Numbered from the stretch's first letter, positions 9,971 through 18,629 are shown. The stretch is 49,757 nt of DNA from Bryobacteraceae bacterium (GCA_030041495.1 JASHNT010000059.1:1-49757), one strand, 5' to 3'. The notes: generated by a model not told the origin, from the sequence alone. Translations and numbers: made by a program.

Positions 9971-9989
9971 CGTCGCTATTATTACAGGA
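9971..9989. promoter_or_regulatory. 19-base divergent intergenic region with back-to-back -10 boxes
   Basis: On the plus strand TATTAT (9977-9982) ends 7 bases before the deaminase ATG at 9990. On the minus strand AATAAT (9983-9978) ends 7 bases before the glgB ATG at 9970. The two hexamers overlap by 5 bases, so both genes would be leaderless and the promoters mutually exclusive. No good -35 elements were seen; they would have to lie inside the opposite gene. Confidence 0.45.
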
Positions 9990-10910
9990 ATGGGGTCTCC
10001 GGAACCGGCGCAAGCGGCTCTCGCCGAGCTGCACCTGCATTTGGAAGGATCGATCGAGCCCGAGACTCTGCGCGAAATCGATCCCGCGCTGACCCTCGAC
10101 GAGATCGCGCGTGAAACCGCGTGCGCCGGTTTTGACGGCTTCATCCGCGCCTATATCTGGGTCAACCGCAAACTCAAATCGCCATCCGATTACGCCATCG
10201 CCGCGCGGCGCTTATTCGAATCTCTCGAAGCGCAAGGCATCGGCTACGCGGAGGTCACCCTTTCCGCGGGAGTAATTCTACGGAGGCAGCAGGATCTCGG
10301 CGCGGTGTTCGATGCGCTCTCGCACGAAGCCGCAAGAACCCGGGTCGCCATTCGCTGGATTCCCGATGCCGTCCGCCAATGGGGAGCGGACGCAGCCAAG
10401 CCCGTCTTCGATTTCGCTGCTGAGCGGCAGAATGACGGCGTGGTCGCTATCGGCATCGGCGGCATCGAAGCCGAAGGCCCCGCGCTTTGGTTTCGCGATC
10501 TCTACGCGCGCGCCCGCGACCGCGGCCTTCGCCTCACTGCGCACGCCGGCGAAACTACCAGCCCGCAAAGCGTATGGGAAGCGCTCGAAATCGGCGCGGA
10601 GCGCATCGGCCACGGCATTCGGGCAATTGAAGATCCGCGCCTGGTTGAGCATTTACGCGAGCGCGGCATTCCTCTCGAAGTTTGCATCAGCAGCAATGTC
10701 AGCACCGGCTCCGTCGCGTCGCTCCAGGAACATCCTGTCAGGAAATTGTTCGATGCCGGCGTGCCGATCATTCTCAACACCGACGACCCGGCGCTGTTCG
10801 ATTGCACTCTCCAAAGCGAATATGAGCTCGCCGCCCGCGAATTCGGATTTACGCCCGAGGAAATCGCCAGGATCGCGGCCAATGCGCGCCGCTACGCCTT
10901 CGCAAGTTGA
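9990..10910 (+). CDS. adenosine deaminase family protein
   Basis: A zinc hydrolase of the adenosine/adenine/aminodeoxyfutalosine deaminase family. The 306-residue protein keeps the full active site: metal ligands His15 and His17 in [11 protein letters not shown], His185 and catalytic Glu188 in TAHAGET, His208 in ERIGHGI and Asp265-Asp266 in LNTDDPALF. At 306 residues it is shorter than classical adenosine deaminase (about 330-350), so a related substrate such as adenine or 6-amino-6-deoxyfutalosine (menaquinone synthesis) is equally possible. The ATG at 9990 is chosen because everything upstream overlaps glgB. It ends 6 bases from the convergent Sel1-repeat gene. Confidence 0.9.
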   Translation: MGSPEPAQAALAELHLHLEGSIEPETLREIDPALTLDEIARETACAGFDGFIRAYIWVNRKLKSPSDYAIAARRLFESLEAQGIGYAEVTLSAGVILRRQQDLGAVFDALSHEAARTRVAIRWIPDAVRQWGADAAKPVFDFAAERQNDGVVAIGIGGIEAEGPALWFRDLYARARDRGLRLTAHAGETTSPQSVWEALEIGAERIGHGIRAIEDPRLVEHLRERGIPLEVCISSNVSTGSVASLQEHPVRKLFDAGVPIILNTDDPALFDCTLQSEYELAAREFGFTPEEIARIAANARRYAFAS

Positions 10911-10916
10911 GAGCGC

Positions 10917-11588
10917 CTACTTCCCCGCTCCCGGCGCCCACTCCTGCGCCAGCTTTTTCGCGTTCTCAATCTGGCTCGCGTTCATCTTCGAGCCCACCTC
11001 ATCGAGCATGTACGAGAACTTCTTCTGCTCGTCGCCCATCGCTCCGGCGGCCGCCAAGTCGATCCACTCATATGCCAGCACGTAGTTCTGCGGAATGCCT
11101 TGGCCGTAGTAGTACAGCAGCCCGAGATTGTACTGCGCGGCCGGGTAATTCTGATCCGCCGCCTTGCTATACCAGGTCATCGCCTGGCTGTAATCCAGCG
11201 GTACGCCGCGAGCCTTGTCGAACATTACGCCCAAGTTGTACTCGGCCGGAGCATAATCCTGCGCCGCGGCTTTCTGATACCAGCGCATCGCGTCTTCGTA
11301 ACTCGGTGTCACGCCGCGCCCCTTCTCGTACATCACTCCTAAATTGAACTGCGCGTCGGGACTTCCCTGTTCGGCCGCCATACGGAACCACTTGATCGCC
11401 TCGGTGTAGCTCTGCGGAACTCCCTGCCCTTCGTGATAGCGCACCCCGAGCTCGAACTGCGCCGCGGCGTCGCCCGCCTCCGCGCGCTGCTGGAGCCCTC
11501 CGAAATCGATGGTCGGGTTCTGCCCGCAACACCAAGACGCCAACGCGGCGATTAACCAAAGTGACCGAAGGAACATCTCTGGGACCAT
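10917..11588 (-). CDS. exported Sel1-repeat (TPR-like) protein
   Basis: After a signal peptide (LRSLWLIAALASWCCGQ) the protein consists of about four to five 36-residue Sel1 repeats, each with the pattern AQFNLGVMYEKGRGV...A..WY.KAA (for example residues around YNLGVMFDKARGVPLDYSQAM). Sel1 repeats are protein-binding scaffolds, often periplasmic. Two starts are close, ATG 11588 and ATG 11576, neither with a strong ribosome site; both keep the signal peptide. It lies 40 bases downstream of the metallo-beta-lactamase gene on the same strand, so it may be co-transcribed. Confidence 0.85.
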   Translation of the reverse strand: MVPEMFLRSLWLIAALASWCCGQNPTIDFGGLQQRAEAGDAAAQFELGVRYHEGQGVPQSYTEAIKWFRMAAEQGSPDAQFNLGVMYEKGRGVTPSYEDAMRWYQKAAAQDYAPAEYNLGVMFDKARGVPLDYSQAMTWYSKAADQNYPAAQYNLGLLYYYGQGIPQNYVLAYEWIDLAAAGAMGDEQKKFSYMLDEVGSKMNASQIENAKKLAQEWAPGAGK

Positions 11589-11628
11589 TTTAGGAGACGC
11601 ACGCGGGGTGGCGCCCGGTTCCACCCGC

Positions 11629-12804
11629 TCAACTCTTGCCCAGATTGTTGTACACCGCCGAGACATTCCCGGCGAGCCTTTCCTCCAGCGGCGTCTTGTC
11701 CCCGAGATACACCGCGTACTTGTCCAGGTTCTCCGCCACCCAGGACCCGAAGCCTCCGGCTTGGAGCGTCCCGAGCGAGCCGGGCGTGATCGATCTCTGC
11801 AAATCTTCGAGCGGCGTGCCAGCCTGCCTGGCCCGCTCCACGCGCGCGGTCAGGTCCTCGATGTAGTTGCGGAACTGCCCCATTCTTTCCCGGCCGTGCT
11901 GCACCGAGCCGTGGCCCACGATAATCTTTTCGAACTTCCACGCGGCCGCGGTATCGATGGTCTTCGGCCAAGGCCGCGGATAGCCGTCATTGATGTTGGG
12001 GAGCATGCTGATGATGGTGTCGCCCGCCGCGAGAACTTTCTTTGACGCTGAGAACACTTGCACGTCGCCAGCCGTGTGTGCCTTGCCGTTGAACGCCAGT
12101 TCCAGGTCGCCCGCAGCGTCCTTAATGACATGTGTTTTGTCAAAGCTGACCGTCGGCAATTCCAGCGGGTAGCTGCTCATCTCGGCCTGATACGCGGCAA
12201 GCTGGCGGAGTTGATCGTCGGCCCAATCGCGGTCCCGCGCCGTCTTCGCGTAACTCCGGCGCATCTTCACCTGGTCGATCAAGCCCGGGATGGTTTCGAG
12301 CTGCGCCTTCAAGCGGTCCCTTTGAAGCTGACTCATGAGCTGCTTGGTCGCGCCGCTCGAGATGATCTCGATCTGCGGATTGGCCTTTTTGTACGCCGCG
12401 TCGCCCTGAGTGTGGTCCCAATGAAAGTGGCTGTTAACCAGATAGCGCACCGGCTTCTCGGTGATCTGCTTCCTGATTTGCGCGATCAACGCCGCCGCGG
12501 CCGAAGGAGTCGAGTGCGCATCCACCACCAGCACGTCGCGCGAGAGCACGAAAATCGCGGCGTTGCAGTTGTTGAGCACCGCTGGTTTCGGCAGCGCGGC
12601 GAACACTCCCTCGGCTACTTTTTCGACGTCGAACAGATGGGCAGTAGCAGCCCGCGCCTGCGCTCGCGCCCAGCTCGCACGGAAGCAAGCCTCCTCCAGG
12701 ATCGAGGCCCCAGCGAGAATGCCTCCAAAGCCGCGGCGAAAAAAATCCCGGCGGGACGCGTGGTGATGGTGGTCGCAGTCGCCCATAATGTGTTCAGCAT
12801 TCAT
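11629..12804 (-). CDS. Tat-exported metallo-beta-lactamase-fold hydrolase
   Basis: The N-terminus carries a twin-arginine motif (SRRDFFRR, residues 17-24) and a hydrophobic stretch, so the protein should be exported folded. Zinc ligands are intact: His126, His128, Asp130, His131 in NSHFHWDHTQGD; GKAHTAGD and VGHGSV provide the later ligands. A His-rich patch (residues 11-15) precedes the Tat motif. The family includes lactamases, quinolone and sulfatase-type hydrolases; the substrate is unknown. The start may instead be the ATG at 12786. It contrasts with the metal-site-deficient paralogue at 16411 in the same gene run. Confidence 0.9.
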   Translation of the reverse strand: MNAEHIMGDCDHHHHASRRDFFRRGFGGILAGASILEEACFRASWARAQARAATAHLFDVEKVAEGVFAALPKPAVLNNCNAAIFVLSRDVLVVDAHSTPSAAAALIAQIRKQITEKPVRYLVNSHFHWDHTQGDAAYKKANPQIEIISSGATKQLMSQLQRDRLKAQLETIPGLIDQVKMRRSYAKTARDRDWADDQLRQLAAYQAEMSSYPLELPTVSFDKTHVIKDAAGDLELAFNGKAHTAGDVQVFSASKKVLAAGDTIISMLPNINDGYPRPWPKTIDTAAAWKFEKIIVGHGSVQHGRERMGQFRNYIEDLTARVERARQAGTPLEDLQRSITPGSLGTLQAGGFGSWVAENLDKYAVYLGDKTPLEERLAGNVSAVYNNLGKS

Positions 12805-12896
12805 CCTCGGGTGCTACCGCACCGCCAGGCGGGACCGCCTTCATCAGCCTTTCCGAATCTTCGTTGGACCCTTCTGTCGCCAGATCGTTGGCTCTC

Positions 12897-12943
12897 ACTT
12901 CGCCCGCTGCGTCGGGCCGGCCAGATTTCGCGTCGTCGACGGA
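12897..12943 (-). pseudogene. remnant copy of the 3' end of the adjacent cytochrome gene
   Basis: About 45 bases here closely match the last codons of the cytochrome gene (12965-13009). Allowing for one inserted base, the remnant reads VDDAKSGRPTQRAK-stop against IDDGKFGRPTQRAK-stop. It is probably the decayed tail of a tandem duplicate. The rest of 12805-12962 shows nothing else. Confidence 0.6.
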
Positions 12944-12962
12944 CAGTAGACCGCGGTAATCA

Positions 12963-14117
12963 CTACTTCGCCCGCTGCGTCGGCCGGCCGAACTTCCCGT
13001 CGTCGATCGAAGTATTCGGCTGAATCTCTTTGATGGTGTAAATCTCCTGGCCGCTGATCCAGCCGTAGGTGAAGTTATACGCCATCATCACGCCGTTCAC
13101 CGGCTTGTAATTCGAGTAGTCGATCTGCGTGGGCACGCGGCCCATGGTTGAGTTCGAATAGCGGATCACGCGATCCAGCAATCCCGTCTGCCTGTCGAAA
13201 TAGAACGTCGCCAGCAGCCCGGTGGCGGTTGTGCCTTGCAGAACGTACACAGCGCGGCCGTTCACCATGCTCGGGAAAGTGACCTTCCAGGTCCGGAAGA
13301 ACTGCCGGATGCCGCCCGGAAATTCGAGCTGAGCATCCAGCTTCGCGCCCTCCAGCATGCTGCCGTTCAGCGGATACTGCCCGACCACGGTCAGCGGCAG
13401 CATCATCCAAGCCTCGCGGCCATTGTAGGTGCGGGCCAGGTCGCCTTCGCGCTGATGCACCACGGTGTAAATATAGCCGGGCTCTTTCGCGTCGATCTCC
13501 GCCGCGTCCTCCTGCACCTCGCCGTATAAATGCGACGTTCCCTTCTCGGTAAGACTGGTCAGCTTGGCCAGCGCATCGGCGCCGCCTTCGGCCTGGATGA
13601 ATTTATCGAGAATCTGATCCGCCGGCGGAGTGCCCGCCGTCGCCGGATTGGCTGCCGGCAGAACGTCGGCCGGGACGTACACCGTGTCGCCGTAAATCGT
13701 ATCGATCGGCGGTGTGATAGCCGGATTGGGCGAGCCGCGATGGCAGGTCCAGCACGTCACCACCTGCGCGCCGTTGAAATTCTCCTTGTTGATGTTGGCC
13801 ACCATCTGCACCATGCGGCGAGCGGTGATCTTGCGCGGCGGATCGGCTTCCCAATGCGGATCGGATGTGCCCGCGCCGGTGTGGCAGTCCTTGCAGCAGA
13901 AGCTCAGGGCCGCGGAAAACAGGCCCATGGTACCCATGAACTCATCCACCGGAATGTTCTTGAGAACCGTTACGTTCTTGAAATGCTGGCCGGCGGTTTC
14001 TCCGGGCTTGGCAGGATTGGGAGCGGCTTGCCCGAACGCGGTCCCCTGGTGATAAACGCCGCCGAACGACGCAAAAAACGCCGCCGCAGTCGTGAAAACG
14101 AGCAGTTTGTTTTTCAA
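12963..14117 (-). CDS. diheme c-type cytochrome, photosynthetic reaction centre cytochrome family
   Basis: A periplasmic electron carrier. The TTG at 14117 is chosen because GGGAG lies 6 bases upstream and the signal peptide (KLLVFTTAAAFFASFGG) begins there; a GTG 12 codons earlier lacks a site. Two CxxCH heme motifs are at residues 75-79 (CKDCH) and 122-126 (CWTCH). Met61/Met64 and Met102/Met105, in MVQMVANIN, fit the axial-ligand pattern of the reaction-centre cytochrome C family. The rest (about residues 170-384) is a beta-rich domain without heme. No photosynthesis genes are nearby; in Acidobacteriota such proteins accompany exported oxidoreductases. The neighbours are all exported proteins of one run. 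Confidence 0.88.
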   Translation of the reverse strand: MKNKLLVFTTAAAFFASFGGVYHQGTAFGQAAPNPAKPGETAGQHFKNVTVLKNIPVDEFMGTMGLFSAALSFCCKDCHTGAGTSDPHWEADPPRKITARRMVQMVANINKENFNGAQVVTCWTCHRGSPNPAITPPIDTIYGDTVYVPADVLPAANPATAGTPPADQILDKFIQAEGGADALAKLTSLTEKGTSHLYGEVQEDAAEIDAKEPGYIYTVVHQREGDLARTYNGREAWMMLPLTVVGQYPLNGSMLEGAKLDAQLEFPGGIRQFFRTWKVTFPSMVNGRAVYVLQGTTATGLLATFYFDRQTGLLDRVIRYSNSTMGRVPTQIDYSNYKPVNGVMMAYNFTYGWISGQEIYTIKEIQPNTSIDDGKFGRPTQRAK

Positions 14118-14219
14118 GGATGTCTCCCGGCGCGTTCCCCTTTCCGGGGACACACTACCTTCTGATGGCCGGAATCGAAGCGGTCCCGGCCGAACTTGCG
14201 ATGCTCAAGCGGAATCGGC

Positions 14220-14609
14220 CTAGTTAAAGGTGCCGTTCCAGGACCAGCCGTCTGACGGGCGCTTGATGCTGATCATGCGCAGACGGTGAGCCTCCGGATC
14301 GCGTCCCGGCTCGCCGACCACGATCACGTGATCGCCCGGCCGCAGCGTTTCGCGCTGCACGCCCTGGCTGCCCAACTGGCCGCCGCCGCCCCATTCCACA
14401 GCCCAGGTGATCTGTTCACCGGTCTTGGCATCCTTGCTGGTCAACTGCAGGAACGAATGCGGATTGCGATACAGGAACTGCACCACATCCGCCTCGATGG
14501 TCATCTTCTGATCCTCCAGGTAGGTGGACGCAAAAGAATGGTGCGCGTGAGCCCGAACGCCCAGAACGGTCACGCCCGCCAGGGTGAGAACAAGAAGTTT
14601 CGCTTTCAA
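14220..14609 (-). CDS. DUF6152 family exported protein
   Basis: The 129-residue product starts at a TTG with AGGAGG 5 bases upstream. A signal peptide (KLLVLTLAGVTVLGVRAHA) is followed by HHSFASTYLEDQ and then NPHSFLQL and ITWAVEW, the signature layout of DUF6152, a small periplasmic beta-barrel-like domain that often occurs near quinoprotein or cytochrome genes. Its role is unknown. Gene order (42 bases after the preceding gene, 102 before the cytochrome) suggests one transcript with the flanking genes. Confidence 0.88.
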   Translation of the reverse strand: MKAKLLVLTLAGVTVLGVRAHAHHSFASTYLEDQKMTIEADVVQFLYRNPHSFLQLTSKDAKTGEQITWAVEWGGGGQLGSQGVQRETLRPGDHVIVVGEPGRDPEAHRLRMISIKRPSDGWSWNGTFN

Positions 14610-14651
14610 AACTGCCTCCTAACTGAACTCTAAAACCTTTTCCTCGCCGCC

Positions 14652-15548
14652 TCAGTTGCCGCCTCCGCCGCGGGGACCGCCGCAGTTGCGCTCGCACTTG
14701 GCAGGCAGAACAAACTTATCTTTGATTTTATCCCGATATTCGGGATACATGGTCTCGGCCCCGCCCATCTCGGCCTCCGCGGGGATCCCGTAGATCTTGG
14801 TCATCTCGCTGGTCATCGGATTCTTGCCCGGCAGATAGTGCGGAACGCGGCCCTCCGGCACGCCTTCGTCGCCCTGCGTGCACGGCGGACCGCCGATGGA
14901 AACCGGATTGGTGGAAAGATTGTAAGACCGCGTGATGATGTACGGCTCGGTCAGATACACCGGGTCGACCATGAACAATGTCAGCGTCAGCATGTCGCCG
15001 TGGCGGCGGAAGTGCGTGACGATGGTCGCCTCGTCGCTGATGGGCGCGCCGTTGCGCCGCACGTACCCGCTCTTCATATGCGTGGTGGTGGCGATCAATT
15101 CATTGCCGTTCCACACCCCGGTGGTGAAGCCGGTTTGATCGTGCGGGGCGTCCTTGGGCGGATGCGGCCGGCCGTCCATCCAGATGGTCATGGGCGCGCG
15201 AGTCTCCCACGCGCCGATCACCCAAGCCTGCACCCGGCCGGTGAGAGGATCGGGCACGGCCCACATCCTCAGGCTGAACGGTCCAGCGGCGATGTGCCAC
15301 TGCGTCTGGAACCAGCAGATGCGCTCCGGCATGGAGATGGTGGATTGCTCAAAGGCAAGCGCTTTGGCCTTGCCAGCGGCGTTCAAAGGAAGCCCCGCCC
15401 AGTCATCCGGGTTGGGACCCGCGCCGCGCTCCATGGCGTCTTCATCGTTGATCGAGGCCCAGGATCCCGACAGGTCGATTTCCGCCAGCGCCGGCAGAGC
15501 CACGCAGCAGGTCATCGCCAAACACAGGCTCAATTTGTTGAAGGTCAT
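14652..15548 (-). CDS. exported protein related to the C-terminal domain of the 37389 protein
   Basis: The ATG at 15548 is chosen because GAGGA lies about 8 bases upstream and the signal peptide (KLSLCLAMTCCVALPALA) starts there; upstream codons overlap the preceding gene. The 298-residue protein carries EIDLSGSWASI and then a pattern MDGRPHPP, FTTGVWNGNELIATTT, VRRNGAPISDE and LFMVDPVYLTEPY. The same motif order occurs in the C-terminal half of the protein at 37389 and, reduced, in the neighbour at 15568, so these form a family. No enzyme motif is recognised. The C-terminus ends in Gly/Arg/Asn. Confidence 0.82.
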   Translation of the reverse strand: MTFNKLSLCLAMTCCVALPALAEIDLSGSWASINDEDAMERGAGPNPDDWAGLPLNAAGKAKALAFEQSTISMPERICWFQTQWHIAAGPFSLRMWAVPDPLTGRVQAWVIGAWETRAPMTIWMDGRPHPPKDAPHDQTGFTTGVWNGNELIATTTHMKSGYVRRNGAPISDEATIVTHFRRHGDMLTLTLFMVDPVYLTEPYIITRSYNLSTNPVSIGGPPCTQGDEGVPEGRVPHYLPGKNPMTSEMTKIYGIPAEAEMGGAETMYPEYRDKIKDKFVLPAKCERNCGGPRGGGGN

Positions 15549-15567
15549 GTTCTTGTTCCTCGCTCGC

Positions 15568-16404
15568 CTACCACGTTGCCGAACATTCCGTGGGCTTCCA
15601 CTTGGCCCCGTCGGCTTCCTTCTTGTACTGAGAGCTAATGACAAAATTTCTCGTTAAATAGACTGGATCGGCGGTATCGATGGTTACCACGATCAGCGGC
15701 GTTCCATCCGGTTCGGTGATCAAATCGAAATACTCCGTCAGCGTGGTCTTGTCGCTATAAGGCACGCCGTTCTTGCGCAGGAAACCGCCCTTGAGATTAG
15801 TGGTGGTGACTTCCAGCGATCCGTCGGTGGGAGGCGGTCCCGCCGGAGCAGCGCCCCGTCCGCCACGCCCGCCGCGTCCTCCGCGTCCGCCCATATCCCA
15901 CTTCGCAACCGAATCGCCTTGCAGCGTCGCCGGGCCGCCCGGCGATTTCCAATCGCCGAAGTGAAACAGCCGGGTTTGCTTGCCGGCGTCGCTTTCCAGC
16001 TTCAGCGTATTATCGTCCTCCCAGGTGATGTGCAGACGATTGGGCACGCGCAGCAGAGCCGGCGCGCCGTAAGATTTACACTGATCGCCGGAGGCCTGCT
16101 CCTTGGCCGGATCCCAAGCATCGGCTACCGTCTTGGCGGCCGCAGTCATCGGGACGCCCTGATAATCGCCCTTGGACGGAGTCACCATGCGATAACGCCA
16201 GTCTTCGGTGACGATCGAAACCCAATAGCCGGTGAGGTCGATGGGCGCGGCCGCTTCTGCGGTTGCAGGAGCTCCGCCTCTGCCGCGGCCTCCTCGACCG
16301 CCGCGTCCACCGCCTTGTGCGTACAAACCAGTTTGTGCTGCTAGCAGAGCCGTCGCGAAGCATGCGACCCGCGTGAATGTCCGAATGGTAACTTGATAGC
16401 TCAT
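15568..16404 (-). CDS. exported protein with RGG-type repeats
   Basis: The 278-residue product has a signal peptide (VACFATALLAAQTGLYAQ) followed by a GGRGGRGGRG stretch, and a second run of the same kind near residues 171-184. The conserved part starts IDLTGYWVSIVTEDWR and continues KGGFLRKNGVPYSDKTTLTEYF and IDTADPVYLTRNF, matching the domain of the 15548 neighbour 19 bases downstream. The gene start follows the stop of the 16411 gene by 6 bases, with its ribosome site (AGGA) overlapping that stop, so coupling is likely. Function unknown. Confidence 0.82.
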   Translation of the reverse strand: MSYQVTIRTFTRVACFATALLAAQTGLYAQGGGRGGRGGRGRGGAPATAEAAAPIDLTGYWVSIVTEDWRYRMVTPSKGDYQGVPMTAAAKTVADAWDPAKEQASGDQCKSYGAPALLRVPNRLHITWEDDNTLKLESDAGKQTRLFHFGDWKSPGGPATLQGDSVAKWDMGGRGGRGGRGGRGAAPAGPPPTDGSLEVTTTNLKGGFLRKNGVPYSDKTTLTEYFDLITEPDGTPLIVVTIDTADPVYLTRNFVISSQYKKEADGAKWKPTECSATW

Positions 16405-16410
16405 GCGTTC

Positions 16411-17370
16411 CTACTTTTTCGTCGTCGTCAGGCTCTTGTACACCGACTCGATAAACGCGTCGGTCGCGCCCGGCTCCGTGCCAAATCGGGTTTCGTAAGC
16501 CAGAGCCGGGTGGGCCGCCTTGATCTGGTCAAGCGTCTTGCCCTGCTTGATCAGGTCCTCGATATTGTCCCGGACGATCACCACCATGTCGCGGTAATCG
16601 ACCACTTCCATCTGTTCGCACAGCCGCCCGTGGCCCGGAACAACGTACGTGCCGACGTCTTTGTAGATGTACGGAATGGGAGCGATGGTCAGCTCGATCA
16701 CTTTGTTCAAAGCCTCGATCTCGCCCTCGATCGTTCCGCCTTTGTCCAGGTCGATCACCGGGAACCGGTCCATGTTCATGATGTCGCCTGTAACCACGAC
16801 GTCGGACTTGCGGAACATGACCACGCTATCGCCATCGGTGTGCGCGGCCGGAACATGCCAGGCCTCAATGCCCTGATCGTTCATGCGGACCGCGTGGCGA
16901 TTGGCCAGGAAAGCGTCGTTCGGCCAGGCGTCGCCGGGATATGACGGGTTCGCATTGCGCGCGCTCATCCGGCTGAGGACCGCGTCGAACGCGATGATTT
17001 CCGCGAGGTTGGAACCGGTGCGCACGGCCAATCCGGCTCGCGCCAATTTCAAATTCCCGCCCACGAAATCCGGCCCGGCCTCGGTGTTGAAGATCATGCG
17101 GATGGGCAGGTCCGTGAGCTTCTTGAGCTCGGCCAGAACCTGATCGGCCGCGGCGGCCGAGCCGGCATTCGCCAGCACAATGCCGTCCGAGCCGATGTTG
17201 ACGCCGATATTGCCGCCGGCTCCGGCGATCATGTAGAAGTCCGGCCGGACCTTGATGACTTCCAGCCCGCCGCTGTCGAGCTCAGCGGCCCGCGCGGAGA
17301 ACGCTCCGCACATCGCAAGCGAGGCGGCCAGCACCCAGCCCGCCATTGGGTTGGTGAAATTTCGCTTCAC
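16411..17370 (-). CDS. metallo-beta-lactamase-fold protein lacking the HxHxDH metal site
   Basis: The GTG at 17370 is preferred because AGGTAGG lies 7 bases upstream and a signal peptide (GWVLAASLAMCGAFSARA) follows; a GTG 12 codons earlier has no such site. The 319-residue protein has the fold: VNIGSDGIVLANAG, then NTEAGPDFVGGN at residues 95-106 where the family has NTHxHxDHxGGN. All three His are replaced (Glu97, Gly99, Phe102); only Asp101 remains. AHTDGD and PGHGR are kept. It may therefore bind one metal or none, and be a binding protein rather than a hydrolase. It leads the exported gene run. Confidence 0.88.
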   Translation of the reverse strand: MKRNFTNPMAGWVLAASLAMCGAFSARAAELDSGGLEVIKVRPDFYMIAGAGGNIGVNIGSDGIVLANAGSAAAADQVLAELKKLTDLPIRMIFNTEAGPDFVGGNLKLARAGLAVRTGSNLAEIIAFDAVLSRMSARNANPSYPGDAWPNDAFLANRHAVRMNDQGIEAWHVPAAHTDGDSVVMFRKSDVVVTGDIMNMDRFPVIDLDKGGTIEGEIEALNKVIELTIAPIPYIYKDVGTYVVPGHGRLCEQMEVVDYRDMVVIVRDNIEDLIKQGKTLDQIKAAHPALAYETRFGTEPGATDAFIESVYKSLTTTKK

Positions 17371-17518
17371 GGTTTTACCTACCTGTTCCTTTGCGGCTCC
17401 GGCCACGCACCTCGGGCTGGATCACAAATTTAGGGCATCGTATCACACGGCCCTAACACAAGCAAGCATTTCTGTTGCATGCAGAAATCGCCTCAGTCAT
17501 CGCGTGAGGCGGGCGCGG

Positions 17519-17524
17519 TATGAT
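17519..17524 (+). promoter_or_regulatory. -10 box of the ATPase gene
   Basis: TATGAT ends 7 bases before the GTG at 17532, consistent with a leaderless message. The ATG within it (17520) is in frame with the gene but has no ribosome site. No convincing -35 was found. Confidence 0.4.
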
Positions 17525-17531
17525 TTGTCTT

Positions 17532-18629
17532 GTGATTCGACGCCTCTACGTCCACAACTTCCGCTGCCTGGAAAATTTCGAGCTGAAGCTCGACGGAATG
17601 TCCTCGGTGTTGTTGATTGGGAAGAATGGGTCGGGAAAAACGTCGGTGGCCCTGGCGCTGGAGCTCCTTCGGAAGATTGGGCGCGGCACGGTCCAAGCCG
17701 CGGAACTAATCGGGACCGAAGATCGCTCCCGCGGGCGCTCGGACGTACCGACAAGGTTTGAGATAGAAGCTGAGATTGACAACGGCCCTGAACAGTATTC
17801 CGACACTGTAAAGTATTCGATCGCCTTCGGCTTCCGGGACGGCGCTGTGCGTGTCTTCCATGAGGAGCTTTCCCAGAACGGCCTCGCAATGCTCTCGCGC
17901 GGCGCCGATGGCGCCAAGGAAGCTGACCCCAAGATCGACCCCCAGTTGGTTGCGCTGCCAATCATCGCCAAGGAAGCCTCTGATCCTATTTACGTCTTTC
18001 GGCGCAACTTGGAGCGCATGTTGATCCTTCGGCCTGTTCCTAGCTTGATCTCAGGAGACTCCACTGGCACGGTATACACACCGAATCCTCAGGTGACGGA
18101 TTTTGGCGCTTGGTTTTCTGGCCGCGTCAGCTCCGACCCGAGCGCCTACACTCGCATGGCCGAGTATCTCGAGCGGGTGATGCCGGACTTCCGAAGTCTC
18201 CAGAATCCCGAAGTAGGGAGGCACGCACGGAGCCTTGAGGTCGAGTTTGCGACGGACCAGGGTGCGCTCACCGTTCCCTTCGCGGATCTTTCCGATGGCG
18301 AAAAGTGCTTGATGATTTGCGCGGTCGTCTTGTCCGGAAACCGCGACAGCGTAACCAGGTGGTGCTTCTGGGACGAGCCCGACAATTACCTTGCGCTTGA
18401 CGAGGTCCAGCACTTTGTGATGGCGCTGCGCGCTGCGTTTCACAAGAAAGGCGGGCAATTCATTGCGACTTCGCACAACCCCGAGGTCATTCGGGCGTTT
18501 TCTGATGACACGACCCTGGTGCTTCAAAGGAAGAGTCATCTTGAACCGACGGTGGTCCGCAAGTTAAGTGATCTCCATTACAACGGCGATCTTGTAGACG
18601 CCATCACCCGAGGCGACCTCGGAGAATGA
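17532..18629 (+). CDS. AAA15/SMC-like ATPase (OLD/RloA/AriA type)
   Basis: A 365-residue ABC-class ATPase. From the GTG at 17532 the N-terminus IRRLYVHNFRCLENF matches the usual start of AAA15 proteins; an in-frame ATG at 17520 is the alternative. Walker A is GKNGSGKTS (residues 30-38), the signature is LSDGEK (253-258), Walker B is CFWDEP with Asp281/Glu282, and the H-loop is ATSHNPEV (His315). The insert between Walker A and signature is short, as in stand-alone defence ATPases rather than SMC proteins. Its stop overlaps the next start by 4 bases (ATGA). ATPases of this type pair with nuclease effectors in anti-phage systems such as PARIS, Gabija and OLD; that role is inference here. Confidence 0.88.
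   Translation: MIRRLYVHNFRCLENFELKLDGMSSVLLIGKNGSGKTSVALALELLRKIGRGTVQAAELIGTEDRSRGRSDVPTRFEIEAEIDNGPEQYSDTVKYSIAFGFRDGAVRVFHEELSQNGLAMLSRGADGAKEADPKIDPQLVALPIIAKEASDPIYVFRRNLERMLILRPVPSLISGDSTGTVYTPNPQVTDFGAWFSGRVSSDPSAYTRMAEYLERVMPDFRSLQNPEVGRHARSLEVEFATDQGALTVPFADLSDGEKCLMICAVVLSGNRDSVTRWCFWDEPDNYLALDEVQHFVMALRAAFHKKGGQFIATSHNPEVIRAFSDDTTLVLQRKSHLEPTVVRKLSDLHYNGDLVDAITRGDLGE

Noticed and set aside
15840-15895. Tandem GC-rich repeats resembling a short repeat array
   Set aside because: They are codons of a Gly-Gly-Arg stretch in an exported protein, not a CRISPR or regulatory array.
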